Part shown: in pieces, positions 7,685 to 14,483 of the stretch
How positions within the stretch are numbered: position 1 is the first letter of the stretch
Layout: each line of letters opens with the position of its first letter
Source of the DNA: Phycisphaerae bacterium
GTDB lineage: Bacteria > Planctomycetota > Phycisphaerae > UBA1845
Assembly: GCA_021604825.1 (NCBI GenBank)
Contig: BQJS01000076.1
Coordinates: forward strand, 1 to 20,672
Length of the DNA stretch: 20,672 nt
Direction: 5' to 3'
Position numbers and translations under genes: made by a program
The notes under the pieces: generated by a model
The model's input: the letters and a program-made list of their open reading frames with translations, nothing else
Database searches by the model: none
Told to the model about the DNA's origin: nothing

Positions 7685-8614
7685 ATGGCGTTGAACCTCA
7701 CAAAACCAAACATCATTCTCAGCGTTGACGTGGAGTGTTGGGGGCAGTCCGTCCTCGACCGCTCACTTCCGGTCTTGCCACATTCAGCCGACAACGTCCG
7801 CCGCCTCCTGCAACTCTTCGACAAACACAACGCCAAGGCGACGCTGTTCGTTTTGGGTAAATTCGCAGAGACCCATCCGCAAGTGATCGCCGATGCCGCC
7901 CGCGCCGGTCACGAAATCGCCTCGCACGGATACGGTCACGTCGAAGTCTTCCGCCAAACGCCAACCGAGTTTCGCGAAGACATCCGCAAAGCATCCGACA
8001 TTATCGCCAGCATCACGGGCATTCAACCCAGAGGCTATCGCGCCCCGGTATTTTCAATCCGCAACGATTCGCTTTGGGCGCTCGATGTGCTGGCTGACGA
8101 AGGGTTTGAATTCGATTCGAGCATTTTCCCATTCGCCGGACCGCGTTATGGCATCGGCGATTGGCCAGCGGACCCTTGCACCGTCAAAACAAAAGGCGGG
8201 TACTCGATCATCGAATACCCGCCGACAACGCTGCAATTATTCGGACGACGTCTACCCGTCGCCGGTGGTGGTTACGCTCGTTTGCTTCCCAAACGCGTTC
8301 TGCAAGCGTGTTTCGATCGGACCACTCGCAAGCGCGACACGCCGCCCGTGTTCTACTGCCATCCATACGAAATCGACGCAACAGAAATCAGCATCCACTA
8401 CGCTGGCGTACCGCTCAAGCGCCGTCTGCACCAGGGACTCGGACGCAAGACATTCTGGCCCAAGCTTGAAGCCATGCTCACGCGATTCACGGGGACGACG
8501 TTCGGGGCAGCCATCGCGAATATCGACACGCTGCCATGCAGATTCTCAGCACCGCATGACACTCCAACGCCGCCATCTCAGCGCGACGTGCAGACTTATG
8601 CCACCGAAGTTTGA
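7685..8614 (+). CDS. polysaccharide deacetylase, XrtA/DUF3473 type
   Basis: A 309-residue NodB-fold carbohydrate esterase 4 protein with no signal peptide. The five catalytic motifs are visible: SVDVE (13-17, the DUF3473 version of TFDD), SHGYGH (80-85, metal-binding His81 and His85), RAPVFS (119-124), DSSIFP (144-149) and the C-terminal YCHPYEID (224-231), which is the DUF3473 signature. Members of this subfamily usually sit in exopolysaccharide/exosortase (PEP-CTERM) loci and remove N-acetyl groups from an extracellular polysaccharide precursor. No exosortase or glycosyltransferase is present in this window, so the gene is detached from the usual locus. Its last 19 bases overlap the 3' end of the convergent mscS gene. 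The ATG has only a weak upstream purine stretch. Confidence 0.88.
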   Translation: MALNLTKPNIILSVDVECWGQSVLDRSLPVLPHSADNVRRLLQLFDKHNAKATLFVLGKFAETHPQVIADAARAGHEIASHGYGHVEVFRQTPTEFREDIRKASDIIASITGIQPRGYRAPVFSIRNDSLWALDVLADEGFEFDSSIFPFAGPRYGIGDWPADPCTVKTKGGYSIIEYPPTTLQLFGRRLPVAGGGYARLLPKRVLQACFDRTTRKRDTPPVFYCHPYEIDATEISIHYAGVPLKRRLHQGLGRKTFWPKLEAMLTRFTGTTFGAAIANIDTLPCRFSAPHDTPTPPSQRDVQTYATEV

Positions 8615-9417
8615 TGAACGTGTACGTCGGTTTGCGGATATGGAATACTGATACCCTTTTCATCAAACGCGAGTTTCACCCTCTCCGTCATATCAAACTT
8701 TACCGCCCAGTAGTCGGCTGAATTCACCCACGGACGCACCACGAAATTCACGCTGCTATCCGCAAGTTCTGAGACCGCGATCGTCGGAGCTGGGTCTTTC
8801 AAAATTCGCTCGTCCGCGTCGATCAATGACTGAAGCAAGTCCTTGGCTGCTTTGATGTCGTCATCGTATCCGATACCGACAACCATATCGACGCGACGCG
8901 TTGGGTTGGCTGAGTAGTTGATGACGTTGCCACCAGTAATGTTTGAGTTGGGGACGATGATGCGTTTGTTGTCTCCGGTTCGCATGGTCGTGGCGAAGAC
9001 CGCAATTTCTTCAATCACGCCGCTCGTACCGCCGGCTTCTACGAAATCACCGACCTTGAACGGCCGAAAGATGATCAGCATCACGCCTGCCGCAAAGTTC
9101 GACAGCGACCCTTGGAGCGCAAATCCAACCGCCAAGCCTGCGGCTCCAATCACGGCGACAAACGAAGTTGTGGGAACGCCGAGTTTCTGTATTGCGGTAA
9201 TGACAACCAGCGCGAGCAATCCCATTCTGATAATGTTGCAAGCAAATCCAACGAGCGTTTCCTCCAACTTGGCCCGCCGCATGATCCGACGAGCCATACC
9301 CGTCAAGATTCCCGCGAGAATCCATCCAAAAACAAGCGTGAGAATCGCGGCGATAACACTTGGCCCATATCCCAACACCAGCTCTTTGCCGCGTTGCATC
9401 AGATCTTCCATATTCAT
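8596..9417 (-). CDS. mscS: small-conductance mechanosensitive channel, MscS family
   Basis: A 273-residue inner-membrane channel that opens under membrane tension to release solutes on osmotic downshock. It has three N-terminal helices (about 17-40, 60-80, 85-130). The pore helix carries the glycine/alanine pattern GAAGLAVGFALQGSLSNFA, followed by FRPFKVGDFVE and the cytoplasmic beta domain (VPNSNITGGNVINYS, VGIGYDDDI), and it ends after IPYPQTDVHVH. Length and order match E. coli MscS (286 residues). A GGGGG stretch 9 nt before the ATG at 9417 supports this start. Two hairpins separate it from the upstream DUF11 gene on the same strand, so it may be transcribed on its own. Confidence 0.95.
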   Translation of the reverse strand: MNMEDLMQRGKELVLGYGPSVIAAILTLVFGWILAGILTGMARRIMRRAKLEETLVGFACNIIRMGLLALVVITAIQKLGVPTTSFVAVIGAAGLAVGFALQGSLSNFAAGVMLIIFRPFKVGDFVEAGGTSGVIEEIAVFATTMRTGDNKRIIVPNSNITGGNVINYSANPTRRVDMVVGIGYDDDIKAAKDLLQSLIDADERILKDPAPTIAVSELADSSVNFVVRPWVNSADYWAVKFDMTERVKLAFDEKGISIPYPQTDVHVHQTSVA

Positions 9418-9447
9418 TTGAGTGATCCCCCTTTAGGTAGATTGAGA

Positions 9448-9483
9448 GCGAACGCCGGAGCTGGTTTCAGCCCCGACGTTCGC
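9448..9483. promoter_or_regulatory. strong hairpin upstream of mscS
   Basis: GCGAACG (9448-9454) pairs perfectly with CGTTCGC (9477-9483). The inner CCGGAGCTG/CAGCCCCG pairs further with two mismatches around a GTTT loop. On the minus strand it falls in the mscS leader, 31-66 nt before the start codon. It could be a regulatory leader structure or part of the end of the preceding DUF11 transcript. Confidence 0.4.
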
Positions 9484-9505
9484 GATGATTCGTTTTTCAT
9501 TCGGT

Positions 9506-9532
9506 CGCACTGACGGTCAGACATTCAGTGCG
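9506..9532 (-). terminator. hairpin just after the DUF11 gene
   Basis: CGCACTGA (9506-9513) and TCAGTGCG (9525-9532) form a perfect 8-bp stem with an 11-nt loop, starting 8 nt past the stop codon of the DUF11 gene on the minus strand. No T tract follows directly, so it is a probable but not canonical terminator. Confidence 0.45.
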
Positions 9533-9540
9533 TTCGTAAT

Positions 9541-11055
9541 TTAGTAGATTCGCGTACTTTCAGATTCATCGACCGTCGAATCCATCTGGTCGCTGATCAT
9601 CGAAACGCGGAAACGTACGTCGCCGGTGGCTGTCCCCTTCACGACGACGCGATAGGTGGCTTTGGCCTTCGGCGCCAACGACGGAAGTGGCGCGAACTCA
9701 ATCTGCTGCCCGTTGGCAGTGCCAGCCGTCGGTCCGTCACCCGACACAAACGATTGCTCAGCAGGAAGATTCGCCTTCAACGAAATGTTCGTGCCAACCG
9801 CAGACCCCTGGTTGGTCACTGTGATGATGTACGTCACGACGCTGCCAACTTCGATCGGATCTTCAACGTCGATCACCTCCAGCAAGATCGCCGGGATACC
9901 GCGAACTTCCAACATGGCCTCAGCGTTGGCATTGGCACACACCGACCGAACCTCAGCCTTATTCGTAAAGGTGTTGATACTTGATGCCATCGCGTCAACG
10001 GTGACCGTTCGCGAAGCGCCAGGGTCAAGCGAACCCAGATTCCAGGTCACCCGTCCGCCACCGAATTGCCCGTTTTCGCTGGCTCGGACGAATCGCAAGC
10101 CCGACGGAAGTGCGTCGGTCAAGACGGTATTGCGAGCTACTGCATCACCAACATTGGTCGCGGTAATTTCAAACTGAGCCCCGCGACCCAAGTAGCGGAT
10201 ACTTGGACCGGTCTTGGTCAGTGTCAGTTCAGGCTTGGTGATTCGCGTGGAAGCACACGACCGCGCCGTCAAACCGCCGTCTTCCGACGCTTCGACGCAG
10301 TTTTCAAAAGTTCCAGTATTCGCTGCTTTCAGGTCGACCGAAAATTCGCGCGACACGCCCGACGGGAGATTGCCGGCTTGGAACATGATCTCGGATTGAC
10401 CGCTCATCGTCGTCCAACCGCTGGGCAATTGATCCTTAACAACCACGTTGCGGGCGAGTCCTGATCCCGAGTTGGTGACACGCACTGTCATCGGAATCGG
10501 ATCGCACAGCATCACCTCTTGCGGCAATGTCTTGGTCACTTCGAGTGCTGGCTGAACGATCGTGATTTTGGAACAGACCTGCGTTGTGAACGTCACCGTC
10601 GCACACGACGACAACTCGCCGACCATCGCAGCCGATCCCGAAACCGTCAGCGTTTTGGATTCGCGCGACTTGATTGTTCCCAAATGCCAGGTGGCTGTCC
10701 CACCGCTGCTGCTTTTGGGTTCGGGCTTCATGGACGTCATCGCGAAACCGTCAGCCAATCGCTCGGTGAGAATCAGATCGTTGACCTCACCGGTGGTCAG
10801 ATTCGTAAGTTTGATGGTGTAGTCAAAAGCGCTGCCCGCGCGAATCTCTGATGGCGCAAAACGTTCGAGCAGAATCACGCTCGTTGAAGGATTGCCGGTC
10901 GGATACGCTTCACTGGCCAGACGTACTTGCCCGGAACCTTGCGCCATCGCATTGGCGGCAAACAACATGGCAATAGCGATGCAGCCCAACGAGCCGATGC
11001 GTCGCAACCCCATGACAGATGGTTGATGGTTTGATTGATGGGTATTTCGTTTCAT
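9541..11055 (-). CDS. DUF11-repeat cell-surface protein, OmcB-like
   Basis: A 504-residue exported protein. AGGAG lies 7 nt before the ATG at 11055, and a signal peptide ends near AMA (36-38). The mature part is built of four Ig-like DUF11 domains of about 110 residues (about 50-158, 160-275, 276-385, 390-500). They repeat the pattern 'tNxGsa.a.nv.l.D.LP.g......G.........lg.l..g.s..~v~v'. Seven mature cysteines are present. The last domain (VEDPIEVGSVVTYIITVTNQ through to the terminal ESTRIY) resembles, from memory, the C-terminus of chlamydial OmcB, which ends in a similar TENTHIY. OmcB is the disulfide-linked envelope protein of another PVC lineage. A structural outer-envelope role is inferred. 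The internal Cys25 is not in a good lipobox. Confidence 0.83.
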   Translation of the reverse strand: MKRNTHQSNHQPSVMGLRRIGSLGCIAIAMLFAANAMAQGSGQVRLASEAYPTGNPSTSVILLERFAPSEIRAGSAFDYTIKLTNLTTGEVNDLILTERLADGFAMTSMKPEPKSSSGGTATWHLGTIKSRESKTLTVSGSAAMVGELSSCATVTFTTQVCSKITIVQPALEVTKTLPQEVMLCDPIPMTVRVTNSGSGLARNVVVKDQLPSGWTTMSGQSEIMFQAGNLPSGVSREFSVDLKAANTGTFENCVEASEDGGLTARSCASTRITKPELTLTKTGPSIRYLGRGAQFEITATNVGDAVARNTVLTDALPSGLRFVRASENGQFGGGRVTWNLGSLDPGASRTVTVDAMASSINTFTNKAEVRSVCANANAEAMLEVRGIPAILLEVIDVEDPIEVGSVVTYIITVTNQGSAVGTNISLKANLPAEQSFVSGDGPTAGTANGQQIEFAPLPSLAPKAKATYRVVVKGTATGDVRFRVSMISDQMDSTVDESESTRIY

Positions 11056-11076
11056 ATCGAATCTCCTTCAGGTTTT

Positions 11077-11116
11077 CCGGGTCCCCTACCCGGTTATCGC
11101 GCCTCGGCGGTCGAGG
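11077..11116. promoter_or_regulatory. two tandem hairpins in the DUF11 gene leader
   Basis: CCGGGT/ACCCGG (11077-11082 and 11088-11093) and CCTCG/CGAGG (11102-11106 and 11112-11116) are perfect stems with 5-nt loops, 9 nt apart. They lie directly upstream of the Shine-Dalgarno of the DUF11 gene. On the minus strand the first is followed by AAAA. They may act as a leader control element or insulate the gene from upstream transcription. Confidence 0.4.
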
Positions 11117-11512
11117 ACGAATGAATTGTGAACGTGTACTGGCGATTGAGTTTTAGGCGTCCATGCGGAAACGTACTGATTTGACGCCATACTCCATTAG
11201 GGTACGCGATACGCCCTCGTTGTCGATACCTCCGACCGTCAATCAGCGTGGTGACCTGTGGGGTCTTACCCTCATATCAAGCTAAGAGATTCCCGGAGTT
11301 GCTCGATCGTTTAATTTGGCAGGAACACCCAAGATGGGGTGTCATTTGATGACGATCGAGTTGTGAAATGCGGGGATTACGAAGACTCGCTCGAAAGCGA
11401 AACTGATATGAAAGGCGCCGGCCACCGCATGGAAGAAGCAAGCGGGACCGGCGCTCGGGCAAAGCAAGCAAGGCATGCACATGTGTCAAGTACGTGTGCC
11501 TTGGTTGGAGGT
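11117..11512. other. non-coding stretch between surface-protein genes
   Basis: About 400 bases without a convincing gene; the short frames here lack ribosome binding sites and recognisable composition. An inverted repeat GCGCCGG (11415-11421) and CCGGCGC (11448-11454), with a 26-nt loop, lies 59 to 98 nt beyond the stop of the 198-residue gene on the minus strand. It is followed there by CTTTCAT, making it a possible weak terminator. No clear promoter was found for the DUF11 gene. Confidence 0.4.
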
Positions 11513-12109
11513 CTACCTTCGACTGGATCGACGTTGCATGACGCGACGATCGCGATCAAACGTCGGTCGACGACTGGCGACTCGGCGACGCGAATCGTAT
11601 CGATCGGAACTTCGCGAGAACGTTCTCGCATTGACGACTCCGCGTCCGCTCGCATGTCCAGATGCTGCCGCCGTCGCGGTCGGCCGACGTCCATTGGAAC
11701 CAGCTTGGCCTGCGACATTGACCTGCCGCGAACGCCCTTGCGATGCGACGCTCTGACCGCCACTGACAGCCACACCGTTCTGACCGATGTGGACGTTGAG
11801 CGTTCCGCCGACCGCTGGTCCACGCTGCCCCGCCACTGCGTAGCTGTGGGAAACGCTTAAGCCAGTTTGGTCGAATCCGACGCTGAGTCCTCTGGCCACA
11901 TTGAGCTTTCCGCTGCTGGCCTTCGTCTTGGTGAACCCGACGCCATCGCCATCATAGTTGGCTGTCGCCGCTGCCGTTCCCGGTCCCCAGCCACCCGAGC
12001 CAGCCGTCGCCGAAGTGTTGGCCACACCTGCGAACGCTGCGAACGGAAACGCCATCATCGAAACTGCAACACCAATCGAAAATCTGTTTTGTCTTATTTG
12101 GTTTCGCAT
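11513..12109 (-). CDS. secreted Gly/Ala/Ser-rich protein with arginine-rich tail
   Basis: A 198-residue exported protein that I do not recognise. GGAGG lies 6 nt before the ATG at 12109, and the signal peptide ends AFA at residue 27. Residues 28-140 are rich in Gly, Ala, Ser and Val in alternating small/hydrophobic patterns (GLSVSHSYAVAG, GPAVGGTLNVHIGQNGVAVS), suggesting a beta-roll or amyloid-like fold. The final 50 residues are strongly basic with many Arg-Arg and Arg-Arg-Arg runs. The pattern SVSHSYAVAG resembles repeats in the upstream neighbour, so the two may be distant relatives or partners. Reality as a gene is supported by the ribosome site, signal peptide and biased composition; a 173-codon frame on the other strand is its shadow. 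Function is unknown. Confidence 0.72.
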   Translation of the reverse strand: MRNQIRQNRFSIGVAVSMMAFPFAAFAGVANTSATAGSGGWGPGTAAATANYDGDGVGFTKTKASSGKLNVARGLSVGFDQTGLSVSHSYAVAGQRGPAVGGTLNVHIGQNGVAVSGGQSVASQGRSRQVNVAGQAGSNGRRPTATAAASGHASGRGVVNARTFSRSSDRYDSRRRVASRRPTFDRDRRVMQRRSSRR

Positions 12110-12174
12110 GACTATCCTCCACCTTGCGTGCTTCGTCTTGCGTTAGTTTCAATTTCGTCAAATTCCGAATCCGA

Positions 12175-12216
12175 CCGGTTGGCGAGGTTGCTGCCAAACC
12201 CCTTGGTGCCAACCGG
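12175..12216. repeat. 9-bp inverted repeat between the two repeat-protein genes
   Basis: CCGGTTGGC (12175-12183) and GCCAACCGG (12208-12216) are perfect complements separated by 24 nt, in the 169-nt gap between two minus-strand surface genes. It may be an attenuator, a terminator of the upstream gene or an operator. No T run is adjacent. Confidence 0.35.
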
Positions 12217-12278
12217 CGGACTCGGCCCCACTATCACTTATGGCACGTCCTCACATCTGAGTGCCACTGATTGTCACT

Positions 12279-12998
12279 CTACCGGCGGATTTCGACAGCC
12301 GAGACACTCGCTCGACTTCGACCCATCCGATAGGCACGTCCTTCCGCTCGGACCATTGCCCGACTCGTGCGACGCGGTCCGCTGATGCTCACGCCAACGC
12401 CATCTGAAACGGCGCTGCCATACTGGGTCGCGCTACTGACTGCTCGAACCTGCGAGTGCGACACACCGCCATACGTGTCAGCCAACGAGTCGCTGACACT
12501 GACCGCGCGACCGCCGTAGATTCCATCGCTCACGGCGCTGCCGTCGCTGACCGCGATGCCGCCGATGCTCGTTGCGGTCGAAGTTGAATCGCTTTCCGCC
12601 AACCCGCCGAAACGACCCAACGCGTATGCGTCGCTCTTGCTGATGGCCACACCACCAACCGTGGCTGCGAGGCTGTCACTGCGTGCGACTGCTGCCCCAC
12701 CCCAGCGGCTGACACCACGAGCCACCGAATCGCTGCGGGCGTATCCACGATCCGCAATCGCGAACGAGTTGCTGATCGCAGCCCCACGCCTTCTGCCAAC
12801 GGCGTGCGAGTTTGAAACCGCTACGCCACCGTTGACCGCGCCTGAGTATGCATTTGAGACAGCATTCCCACGGGCTGTCGCCGTCGAAGTCGCCGTTCCC
12901 CCGTTGCTCGCGACTGAGACAGCCGAAGCGCTGGCTGCCATCGCCGGAACCGCCCCCATCAGAGACGCCAACGCGAATGCCTGCATTGCCTTCTTCAT
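12279..12998 (-). CDS. secreted tandem-repeat protein, beta-roll-like
   Basis: A 239-residue exported protein with AGGAG 7 nt before the ATG at 12998 and a signal peptide ending AMA near residue 21. The mature chain is about ten imperfect repeats of 14-17 residues of the form GG-x-A-[V/I]-S-x-S-x-A-x(4-6), for example GGVAVSNSHAVGRR, RGAAISNSFAIADR, GGAAVARSDSLAATV and GGVAISKSDAYALGRF. A basic C-terminal 35 residues follow. Repeat length and the NS-x-A-[V/I] core recall the left-handed beta-roll of YadA/trimeric autotransporter heads, but no coiled-coil stalk or membrane anchor is present. Function is unknown; it is probably a surface or matrix protein. Its neighbour downstream has similar composition. 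Confidence 0.75.
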   Translation of the reverse strand: MKKAMQAFALASLMGAVPAMAASASAVSVASNGGTATSTATARGNAVSNAYSGAVNGGVAVSNSHAVGRRRGAAISNSFAIADRGYARSDSVARGVSRWGGAAVARSDSLAATVGGVAISKSDAYALGRFGGLAESDSTSTATSIGGIAVSDGSAVSDGIYGGRAVSVSDSLADTYGGVSHSQVRAVSSATQYGSAVSDGVGVSISGPRRTSRAMVRAEGRAYRMGRSRASVSAVEIRR

Positions 12999-13189
12999 CG
13001 TAAGTCTCCTTTCAACAATGAGTTACACCCATTCATTGCCCTGCGATTGCTGGCTCGAAAGCCCATTAGCATTCGCTTCATCAGTATAGACAGTTGATAG
13101 ATAGAATTAGTTAGCATTTGTTAAATATTTTTCTAAAACAGCGTTCTTGACTGCTTGAAGGGTGTTTTTTGGCGCTTTGAATCACAAGG

Positions 13190-13212
13190 CCCGATCCGAC
13201 AGCCAGATCGGG
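13190..13212. repeat. 7-bp perfect hairpin
   Basis: CCCGATC (13190-13196) and GATCGGG (13206-13212) with a 9-nt loop. It is not followed by a T run on either strand. Role unknown; it could be a structured RNA element or a transcription-factor site. Confidence 0.3.
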
Positions 13213-13367
13213 ATGCGGTTTGTGGCGAGGGATGTTGAGCCGTTCATACCCCAATCCTACCGGAGTGGAGCTTAGAGTTGAGGCCTGACCAAATTGAGGT
13301 AGCCCGGATTTCGGCGAACGTGGGCGGCGTCAACGACTGACATTAGACAATACCCAGTTCAACCAAA

Positions 13368-13396
13368 CGACGATCGTCGGAATCTGACGACCGTCA
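13368..13396. promoter_or_regulatory. two adjacent palindromes, candidate operators
   Basis: CGACGATCGTCG (13368-13379) is a perfect 12-bp palindrome. TGACGACCGTCA (13385-13396) has perfect 5-bp arms. Their centres are 17 bp apart, and both contain GACG/CGTC half-sites. They lie about 135-160 bp upstream of the -35 box of the respiratory operon. Confidence 0.4.
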
Positions 13397-13466
13397 TTGC
13401 AAGGTGTCACCGAAGTTGAATGTTTTGAAACACTTAAGGTTTTTCCCCTCGAATCGATCATGACAA

Positions 13467-13489
13467 TTGTGAAATCAATCGATTCACAA
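13467..13489. promoter_or_regulatory. TTGTGAA-N9-TTCACAA dyad
   Basis: Perfect 7-bp inverted arms at 13467-13473 and 13483-13489, centred about 52 bp upstream of the -35 hexamer at 13530, a position typical of activator sites. TGTGA/TCACA recalls CRP-type half-sites, but the spacing (N11 between TGTGA and TCACA) is wrong for CRP, so a different dimeric regulator is more likely. Confidence 0.4.
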
Positions 13490-13529
13490 ATCGCGGTTTT
13501 TGAATCGTTCGCGGGACGCTTCATTCATC

Positions 13530-13558
13530 TTGACACTCTTTTCGCCACTTCCTAACAT
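13530..13558 (+). promoter_or_regulatory. sigma-70-like promoter for the Rieske/cytochrome b operon
   Basis: A perfect TTGACA (13530-13535), a 17-nt spacer and TAACAT (13553-13558, four of six matches to TATAAT). A start near 13565 would give a leader of about 178 nt before the Rieske gene, containing the 32-codon ORF. Confidence 0.55.
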
Positions 13559-13577
13559 CCCTTTCCGAAGAGAACTT

Positions 13578-13676
13578 ATGCAAGATTGCATTGGCGCGAT
13601 CTTGCTGAGAACTGCATCCGTCCTACTTTTCTGCATTCTGGTGTTTCTCTTTTGTGACGTCCGTATCCCGCCCTAA
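13578..13676 (+). CDS. possible 32-residue membrane peptide in the operon leader
   Basis: An ATG frame of 32 codons ending in TAA, just after the predicted promoter and preceded by GAAGAG (8 nt gap reading from 13567), a partial Shine-Dalgarno. The product (MQDCIGAILLRT...FLFCDVRIPP) has one hydrophobic segment of about 18 residues with two cysteines, enough to span a membrane. It could be a small subunit of the respiratory complex, a leader peptide, or chance. It is too short to judge from composition alone. Confidence 0.3.
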   Translation: MQDCIGAILLRTASVLLFCILVFLFCDVRIPP

Positions 13677-13742
13677 GTTGATGTGCGGGAAAGGTTTGCC
13701 TCTGGGCGGCGGGAAAAGCCGCTAGGGAGATAAGCAAAACAA

Positions 13743-14372
13743 ATGTCATCTGCCTCCGTTGACGCACCCAGTCAGCCCGAATCATCCGAATCCAAGAGTT
13801 CCGCGACGATCCCGGCGCAACCGCTTGTCCCGTTGCGCGATCGGCTGCTCTATTCAGACAAAGCCCGGACCCAAGGGGCTGGCACCGGTCAGGACCGCGA
13901 CCTCAGCAGCGACGTCAAAGGTCGCCGTAAGATCGTTTGGGCGATGGTCTTTGGTTTCATTGGAGCGATGACGCTGGCCTCGGTAAAGTTCTTCTTCCCG
14001 CGCGTTTTGTTTGAACCAAAAACACGATTCGGCATCGGTTTCCCCGGCGACTTTGCCATGGGCGTGGACACGCGCTACCAAGCGGCTTATCGAATCTGGG
14101 TCGTTCGCGATGCACAAGGCATCTTCGTGTTGTTCGCCAAGTGTACGCACCTTGGTTGCACGCCCGACTGGAAAGAAACGGACAACAAATTCAAATGCCC
14201 GTGCCACGGTAGCGGTTTCGATATGGAAGGCGTGAACTTTGAAGGACCAGCCCCGCGCCCCCTCGATCGAACGATGGTCGAGATCGACGCTTCCGGTGAA
14301 ATCATTGTCGATAAGGCGATGCTGTTCCCTTACGAGCAATGGGGCGACCCTCGGGCACGGGTCAATGTCTAA
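13743..14372 (+). CDS. Rieske iron-sulfur protein of a quinol:cytochrome c reductase
   Basis: A 209-residue electron carrier. A Ser-rich cytoplasmic N-terminus (1-60) leads to one membrane anchor (about 64-85) after KGRRK. A periplasmic 2Fe-2S domain follows, with CTHLGC at 134-139 and CPCHGSGFD at 152-160. By family rules Cys134, His136, Cys152 and His155 bind the cluster, and Cys139-Cys154 form a disulfide. GPAPRPL (168-174) is the usual proline loop. It takes electrons from quinol bound to cytochrome b. AGGGAGA lies 12 nt before the ATG. It is the first large gene of a run continued by both cytochrome b halves, and a small GCGGC/GCCGC hairpin (13706-13722) sits in its leader. Confidence 0.95.
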   Translation: MSSASVDAPSQPESSESKSSATIPAQPLVPLRDRLLYSDKARTQGAGTGQDRDLSSDVKGRRKIVWAMVFGFIGAMTLASVKFFFPRVLFEPKTRFGIGFPGDFAMGVDTRYQAAYRIWVVRDAQGIFVLFAKCTHLGCTPDWKETDNKFKCPCHGSGFDMEGVNFEGPAPRPLDRTMVEIDASGEIIVDKAMLFPYEQWGDPRARVNV

Positions 14373-14483
14373 GTAATCATCGTCTAGGTAAACATCGCAA
14401 ACGTCCGCGGCACTTATTTGCCAGCCAGTTTGCCCAACGATCTAGCAAGCAGCCACATCGGTCGCACCACATAGGAGAGGTCA

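Larger units (their letters stand above)
12999..13577. other. gene-poor control region
   Basis: No credible gene lies here; a 64-codon minus-strand frame at 13330-13524 has no support. Bases 13085-13140 are strikingly AT-rich compared with the rest of the window. On the minus strand they contain a TATACT box (13088-13083) and TTAACA, a likely promoter area for the 239-residue repeat protein. The right half carries several dyads and the promoter listed separately, probably serving the Rieske/cytochrome b operon. Confidence 0.5.

Noticed and set aside
7893..8651. 252-codon plus-strand frame
   Set aside because: Overlaps the deacetylase in another frame; Ser/Arg-rich translation without motifs.
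10969..10983. Lipoprotein signal (Cys25) in the DUF11 protein
   Set aside because: The residues before the cysteine do not fit a lipobox and the hydrophobic core continues after it; a standard AMA cleavage site fits better.
11339..11860. 173-codon plus-strand frame over the Arg-rich secreted protein
   Set aside because: The minus-strand frame has GGAGG and a signal peptide; this one has neither.
13467..13489. CRP/FNR binding site
   Set aside because: TGTGA and TCACA half-sites are present but separated by 11 bases instead of 6, so it is listed only as an unnamed dyad.
13330..13524. 64-codon minus-strand frame in the control region
   Set aside because: No ribosome site, no motif, and it coincides with the dyad cluster; treated as non-coding.
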